This document shows positions 6,945 through 9,941 of a stretch of 9,941 nt of DNA, piece after piece; the stretch's first letter is position 1, and each line of letters starts with the position of its first letter. Position numbers and translations under genes: made by a program. The stretch spans positions 1 to 9,941 of the forward strand of contig JBJXHB010000522.1 of NCBI GenBank assembly GCA_046160725.1. The letters run 5' to 3'. The notes under the pieces are model-generated. The model did not search any database, had not been told where the DNA came from, and worked only from the letters and a program-made list of their open reading frames with translations. The stretch comes from JBJXHB01 sp046160725 (lineage in GTDB: Bacteria > Pseudomonadota > Gammaproteobacteria > Burkholderiales > Burkholderiaceae_C).

Positions 6945-6970
6945 CCACCCCCCCATGCTTGGGGGGGTGG
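6945..6970 (+). promoter_or_regulatory. C7/G7 perfect inverted repeat upstream of protease 2
   Basis: CCACCCCCCC (6945-6954) and GGGGGGGTGG (6961-6970) form a perfect 10-bp inverted repeat around ATGCTT. It lies in the 209-nt gap between the proteases, after the terminator, centred about 81 nt before the GTG start. It is not followed by a T-run and is too far from the preceding stop to be that gene's terminator. It could be an operator or a stable 5' leader hairpin. It is the clearest of three such repeats in this region. Confidence 0.55.
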
Positions 6971-7038
6971 GGCGCACACAGGCTGCGACAAGCCGTGAAG
7001 AATCAACGCTTCCAACTCACCAGCCCCGGAGGCGAATC

Positions 7039-8193
7039 GTGAAGAGTCGTTTTGCATTGAAGATGGTTTCCACCGCCGCATTGCTGCTGGCGGCATCCGG
7101 CGCCATGGCGGCCGGCAAGTCCATGAGCGGCAACTACAACGGCATGCAATGGACGGCGCAGAGCATGCTGACCGGCGTGACCAATACCGGCAACGGCAGC
7201 AACACCGCCGGCGACCCGATCTACCACCCCAGCTACCCCACGTTCGGCGGCGCGGTACACCTGTTGATGGACTATGGCCCCGGTGGCCAGTTCATCTGCT
7301 CGGGCACGCTGCTGAGTGACCGCGTCTCGATCCTGACCGCCGGCCACTGCGTGTCCGACGGTGCCGGCACCGCCAACCCGCTGTCGACCACGGTGTTTTT
7401 CCAGCCGGTCGGCGGACTGCCCGCTGGCACGCGCATCCAGACCGGCGGCATCCCGAATGGCGGCGCGGTGACCCGCAGCGTGTCGCAGTACTTCGTCAAC
7501 GGCGCCTACACCGGCTCCGTCATCGACCACAACGACATCGCGGTGCTGCGCCTGTCCGACCTGGCGCCGGTCTGGGCCACGTCCTACGGCCTGGCTTCCG
7601 ACAGCAACCTGACGGGCGATGATTTCACCGTCTCGGGCTATGGGCGTCTGGGCGACGGCGCCACGGGTGCCAACGGCTTTGCGGCACGCCTGCGCACCGG
7701 GGACAACAAGTACGACTTCCGCCTGGGCGATGCGGCCTTCAACGGCGGCTGGGCTGGCATCCTGGGCGAACCGGCCAGCCAGATCTCGCACTCCTGGGTG
7801 TCGGACTTCGACAACGGCCTGGCAGCCAACGACACCGCCTGCCGCGTCGCGCAGGCCAGCAACCTGGCCGGCGCGGCCGGTGCGGTGTTCTGCGACAAGG
7901 GCCGCGGCGCGCGCGAGGTCGGCGTGGCCGGCGGCGACTCCGGCGGCGGCAGCTTCATCGACGGCAAGATCACGTCGGTCAACTCCTATGGCCTGACCTT
8001 CGGCACCGCCTGGGGTGATTCACTGGCTGGGCTGAACAGCTCGTTTGGCGAGTTCAGCGGCTATGTGCCGGTCTACCTGCATGCCGACTGGATCAACAGC
8101 GTGATGGTCCCGGAGCCCCAGACCTATGCGCTGATGGCCCTGGGCCTGGTGGCGGTCGGCGCCATTGCCCGCAAGCGCAAGGCCCAGGCCTGA
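7039..8193 (+). CDS. secreted S1-type serine protease with PEP-CTERM tail (protease 2)
   Basis: Second predicted exported trypsin-fold protease, 384 residues. The GTG at 7039 has an excellent Shine-Dalgarno, GGAGG (7028-7032), 6 nt upstream, and begins a signal peptide (MKSRFALKMVSTAALLLAAS, cleavage after AMA24). The reading frame is open further upstream, but only this start has both the ribosome site and the signal peptide. The triad is H103 (LTAGHC), D166 (HNDIAVLRL) and S301 (GGDSGGG). As in protease 1, the Pro of GDSGGP is Gly and the position six before Ser is not Asp (Gly here). The acidic motif DFDNG (256-260) matches DYDDG of protease 1. The PEP-CTERM tail starts at V357-P-E-P and is identical in protein to that of protease 1. 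The catalytic domains are otherwise diverged, so the substrates probably differ. Confidence 0.9.
   Translation: MKSRFALKMVSTAALLLAASGAMAAGKSMSGNYNGMQWTAQSMLTGVTNTGNGSNTAGDPIYHPSYPTFGGAVHLLMDYGPGGQFICSGTLLSDRVSILTAGHCVSDGAGTANPLSTTVFFQPVGGLPAGTRIQTGGIPNGGAVTRSVSQYFVNGAYTGSVIDHNDIAVLRLSDLAPVWATSYGLASDSNLTGDDFTVSGYGRLGDGATGANGFAARLRTGDNKYDFRLGDAAFNGGWAGILGEPASQISHSWVSDFDNGLAANDTACRVAQASNLAGAAGAVFCDKGRGAREVGVAGGDSGGGSFIDGKITSVNSYGLTFGTAWGDSLAGLNSSFGEFSGYVPVYLHADWINSVMVPEPQTYALMALGLVAVGAIARKRKAQA
8119..8168 (+). repeat. 50-nt perfect repeat in the sorting tail, copy 2
   Basis: This stretch is identical over 50 nt to 6755-6804 of protease 1 and encodes the hydrophobic helix of the PEP-CTERM tail. 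The copies are in direct orientation, 1364 bp apart, so recombination between them would remove or fuse the protease genes in frame. Confidence 0.9.
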
Positions 8194-8212
8194 GGCCTGT
8201 GGCGTGGTGACC

Positions 8213-8234
8213 CCGGCGGCGACCCAGCCGCCGG
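8213..8234 (+). repeat. GC hairpin between protease 2 stop and terminator
   Basis: CCGGCGGC (8213-8220) and GCCGCCGG (8227-8234) form a perfect 8-bp stem with a 6-nt loop. It is the positional counterpart of 6846-6866. The loop sequences differ while both stems stay perfect, which hints at selection for structure. Confidence 0.6.
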
Positions 8235-8246
8235 TGGCCAACCTGC

Positions 8247-8270
8247 AAGACCCCGCTGCGGCGGGGTTTT
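8247..8270 (+). terminator. intrinsic terminator after protease 2
   Basis: ACCCCGC (8250-8256) pairs perfectly with GCGGGGT (8261-8267) around a TGCG loop, followed by TTTT (8267-8270). The preceding AAG can extend the stem into the T-run. It separates protease 2 from the next secreted-protein gene. Confidence 0.88.
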
Positions 8271-8317
8271 GTCGTTGTGGGCGCACCGAGCGCACCGAAC
8301 CTAGGGTTTTCATTCGT

Positions 8318-8341
8318 CCGCCCCCCTTGGACAGGGGGGTG
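8318..8341 (+). promoter_or_regulatory. C6/G6 inverted repeat upstream of the third secreted-protein gene
   Basis: CCCCCC (8321-8326) and GGGGGG (8334-8339) flank a 7-nt loop (TTGGACA). It is the third C-run/G-run repeat in the region, in a 277-nt gap, about 141 nt before the chosen ATG, which is farther than in the two protease genes. A smaller AACC-TAG-GGTT repeat (8298-8308) lies just upstream. Confidence 0.45.
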
Positions 8342-8364
8342 TGGTGCCGGCTCTTGAGGCGTAC

Positions 8365-8380
8365 CGTGACACCGTTCACA
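8365..8380 (+). promoter_or_regulatory. CRP/FNR-family-like site
   Basis: CGTGA (8365-8369) - N6 - TCACA (8376-8380) matches the CRP half-site pattern TGTGA-N6-TCACA in nine of ten bases. It lies about 90 nt before the third secreted-protein start, a position suited to activation from an upstream site. The rest of the gap (8194-8470) holds the protease 2 terminator, the C/G repeat and no further convincing promoter. Confidence 0.4.
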
Positions 8381-8470
8381 GCGCGATGACCCGCCGGCGC
8401 TGAGAGAGGGGACCCGACCAGCCGGTCAGGTCCGGATGGGCGGGCGATGCAACTCACGGAGCAACAACTC

Positions 8471-9941
8471 ATGGATCGAAGCACAACGGCACGCCGGCGC
8501 GTGGTCTCGCTGGCCGCGATGGCGACGCTGACCCTGGTGGCCTCGGCCGCCCAGGCGCAGTTCACCTGGCGCGGTTTCGAAGGCACGTCGCAGTACAACA
8601 ACTTCTTCCTGGACGGCGCCTTCCGTCCGCCCGATACCATGGGCGCGATCGGCACCACGCAGTACCTGGAGACGACCAACGGCAGCGTGACGGTCTATGA
8701 CCGCACCTCCGGCGCGGTGCTGAACCGCGTGGGCGCCAATGCCTTCTGGACCCGCCTGGGCCAGAACGGCTCCGCTGGCGACCAGCGCGTGCTGTTCGAT
8801 CACTACACCAACCGCTGGATGGCGATCGGCTTCTGCCGCAACGTCAACGACGTCTGCATCGGTGTGTCGGACACCGCGGATGCGCTGGGTACCTGGAAGT
8901 CCACCAAGATCACGGCGTTTCCGTCTGGCACTGCCGACTACCCGACGCTGGGCATGGACGACAAGGGTGTCTATATCGGCACCAACAACTTCACGCCCGG
9001 TTTCAGCGGCACCAGCCTGTTCACCATTCCCAAGGCGGATCTGTTCGGTGGCGCCCCGACGGTGGCGAACATGAGCCGGTTCGATACGGGCAACCCGCCC
9101 AACACCTACGGGTATGCCATCCAGGGCGCCGTCAACTGGCAGGGCAACACCACCAACAAGGCGCCCATCCTGGCGGCCAGCCTGTTGCAGTACGACGTCC
9201 ACTACTACACGGTGACCGGCGTCAATGCCCCTGGTGCAACCCGCAGCGCGGTCGCGGACCTGAACGTCAACCTGTACACCGACAACGGGCGTGGGCGCCA
9301 GCCGGACACCCTGCCTGGACAAGCCAACAACACCAGCAACCGCCTGGTGGACACGCTGGACGACCGCATTTCCGCGAACGTCTATCAGTCCAACGGCAAA
9401 CTCTATGCTGTGCACACCGTGACGGACCAGGGCGGCTCGTTTACCGAGTTGCGCTACTACGTGGTCGATGCCGGTACCGGTGCGCTGCTGTCGCAGGGCG
9501 AGATTTCCGGGGGCAGCTTCGACTACTACCAGGGCGCGATCGCGGTCAACGAGTTTGGCGACGTGGTGATCGGCTTCAACCGGTCGGGTAGCCAGACCGG
9601 CGACACCAATGGCGACGGCAAGGCCGATGGTCGCATCAGCTTCCTGGCCCGTGTGTTGAAGGACGACGGTACCGGTCAGCTGACCCAGGTTGGTGCGGAC
9701 ATGTTGCTGCGTGTCAGCGATGTCGGCGACTATCGCTGCGGTGCCCGCACCACGGTCGATACCGCATGCCGCCAGCGCTGGGGTGACTACGCCGCGGTGA
9801 CGATCGACCCGAACAACCACCGCAATTTCTGGGCGATCGGCGAGTACGCGGCCGAGTGGGCCGACTACGGCACCCAGCAGGCACCGCTGGTCCGCGCCAA
9901 CTGGCACACCTACATCGCCGAGATCGCGGTGGTGCCGGAGC
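8471..9941 (+). CDS. secreted protein of unknown function, probable PEP-CTERM, 3' end outside window
   Basis: The frame is open from 8471 to the last base (490 codons, no stop), so the gene is truncated by the window. The chosen ATG has GGAG (8458-8461) 9 nt upstream; an in-frame ATG at 8447 would add eight residues. A signal peptide is clear (RRR at 8-10, hydrophobic core, cleavage after AQA29). The mature part has short repeated beta-strand-like blocks such as PPDTMGAIGTTQYLE (from 53), GDQRVLFDHYTNRWMAIGF (from 103) and YPTLGMDDKGVYIGTNNF. This resembles large secreted beta-propeller-like proteins of unknown role. An EF-hand-like calcium loop, DTNGDGKAD (378-386), is present. The last complete codons read Val-Val-Pro-Glu and the next base is C, as expected for Pro of a PEP-CTERM motif. 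No catalytic site is recognisable. Confidence 0.85.
   Translation, partial: MDRSTTARRRVVSLAAMATLTLVASAAQAQFTWRGFEGTSQYNNFFLDGAFRPPDTMGAIGTTQYLETTNGSVTVYDRTSGAVLNRVGANAFWTRLGQNGSAGDQRVLFDHYTNRWMAIGFCRNVNDVCIGVSDTADALGTWKSTKITAFPSGTADYPTLGMDDKGVYIGTNNFTPGFSGTSLFTIPKADLFGGAPTVANMSRFDTGNPPNTYGYAIQGAVNWQGNTTNKAPILAASLLQYDVHYYTVTGVNAPGATRSAVADLNVNLYTDNGRGRQPDTLPGQANNTSNRLVDTLDDRISANVYQSNGKLYAVHTVTDQGGSFTELRYYVVDAGTGALLSQGEISGGSFDYYQGAIAVNEFGDVVIGFNRSGSQTGDTNGDGKADGRISFLARVLKDDGTGQLTQVGADMLLRVSDVGDYRCGARTTVDTACRQRWGDYAAVTIDPNNHRNFWAIGEYAAEWADYGTQQAPLVRANWHTYIAEIAVVPE

Noticed and set aside
6945..6970. The C7/G7 repeat as a second terminator of protease 1
   Set aside because: It has no T-run and lies about 115 nt after the stop, beyond a good terminator that already ends the unit.
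6755..8168. The 50-nt repeats as ends of a mobile element or attachment sites
   Set aside because: They lie inside coding sequence and encode a functional sorting helix. There is no integrase (XerC here is the housekeeping type), no transposase and no target duplication.
8342..8360. Possible sigma-54 promoter, TGGTGC...TTGA, before the third secreted-protein gene
   Set aside because: The GG and the TTG are one base off the required GG-N10-GC spacing, and the final C of the -12 box is missing. The GG-N10-GC at 6970-6983 before protease 2 matches almost nothing else of the consensus.
5783..9907. Long - strand frames opposite the proteases and the third secreted protein (5783-7096, 7003-7791, 8426-9907)
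   Set aside because: Their composition is that of the antisense of GC-rich genes, and they have no signal, motif or ribosome site. The + strand frames have signal peptides and catalytic motifs.

Overview
The window looks like part of a GC-rich betaproteobacterial chromosome, most likely Burkholderiales of the Rubrivivax/Leptothrix/Ideonella kind. This is an inference from three things: high GC, the order acyltransferase - acyltransferase - dapF - DUF484 - xerC - rlmI, and several PEP-CTERM (exosortase-sorted) secreted proteins. All supported genes lie on the + strand. I see no rRNA, tRNA, CRISPR array, insertion sequence or prophage.

Region 1 (about 1-5709) is a tightly packed housekeeping run. 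Two paralogous LpxL/HtrB-type lipid A acyltransferases are followed by diaminopimelate epimerase (dapF), a DUF484 GAF-like protein, the tyrosine recombinase XerC and the 23S rRNA methyltransferase RlmI. dapF and DUF484 overlap in a GTGA, and most other gaps are under 65 nt, so the run is probably one or a few co-transcribed units. The themes are envelope building (lipid A acylation, the meso-DAP precursor of peptidoglycan), chromosome dimer resolution and ribosome modification. The two acyltransferase genes are joined by a possible 20-codon mini-ORF that has the best Shine-Dalgarno sequence of the junction.

Region 2 (about 5710-9941) is different in style, with monocistronic secreted proteins separated by 100-280 nt regulatory gaps. 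Two trypsin-fold (S1) serine proteases, each with a signal peptide and a C-terminal PEP-CTERM sorting tail, are followed by a third secreted protein. That third gene runs off the window exactly at a Val-Pro-Glu that probably begins another PEP-CTERM motif. The two proteases have the same sorting tail at protein level, including a 50-nt perfect DNA repeat. Their 3' untranslated regions also match in layout: a GC hairpin, then an intrinsic terminator.

Each of the three secreted-protein genes has a C-run/G-run inverted repeat in its upstream gap (about 77, 81 and 141 nt before the start codon). The third gene also has a CRP-like site, and the first protease has a 10-bp-phased direct repeat beside its ribosome binding site. 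The most interesting hypothesis here is a co-regulated surface-protein cluster marked by a shared cis element and a shared, homogenised 3' sorting module. No exosortase or exopolysaccharide gene is visible in the window.
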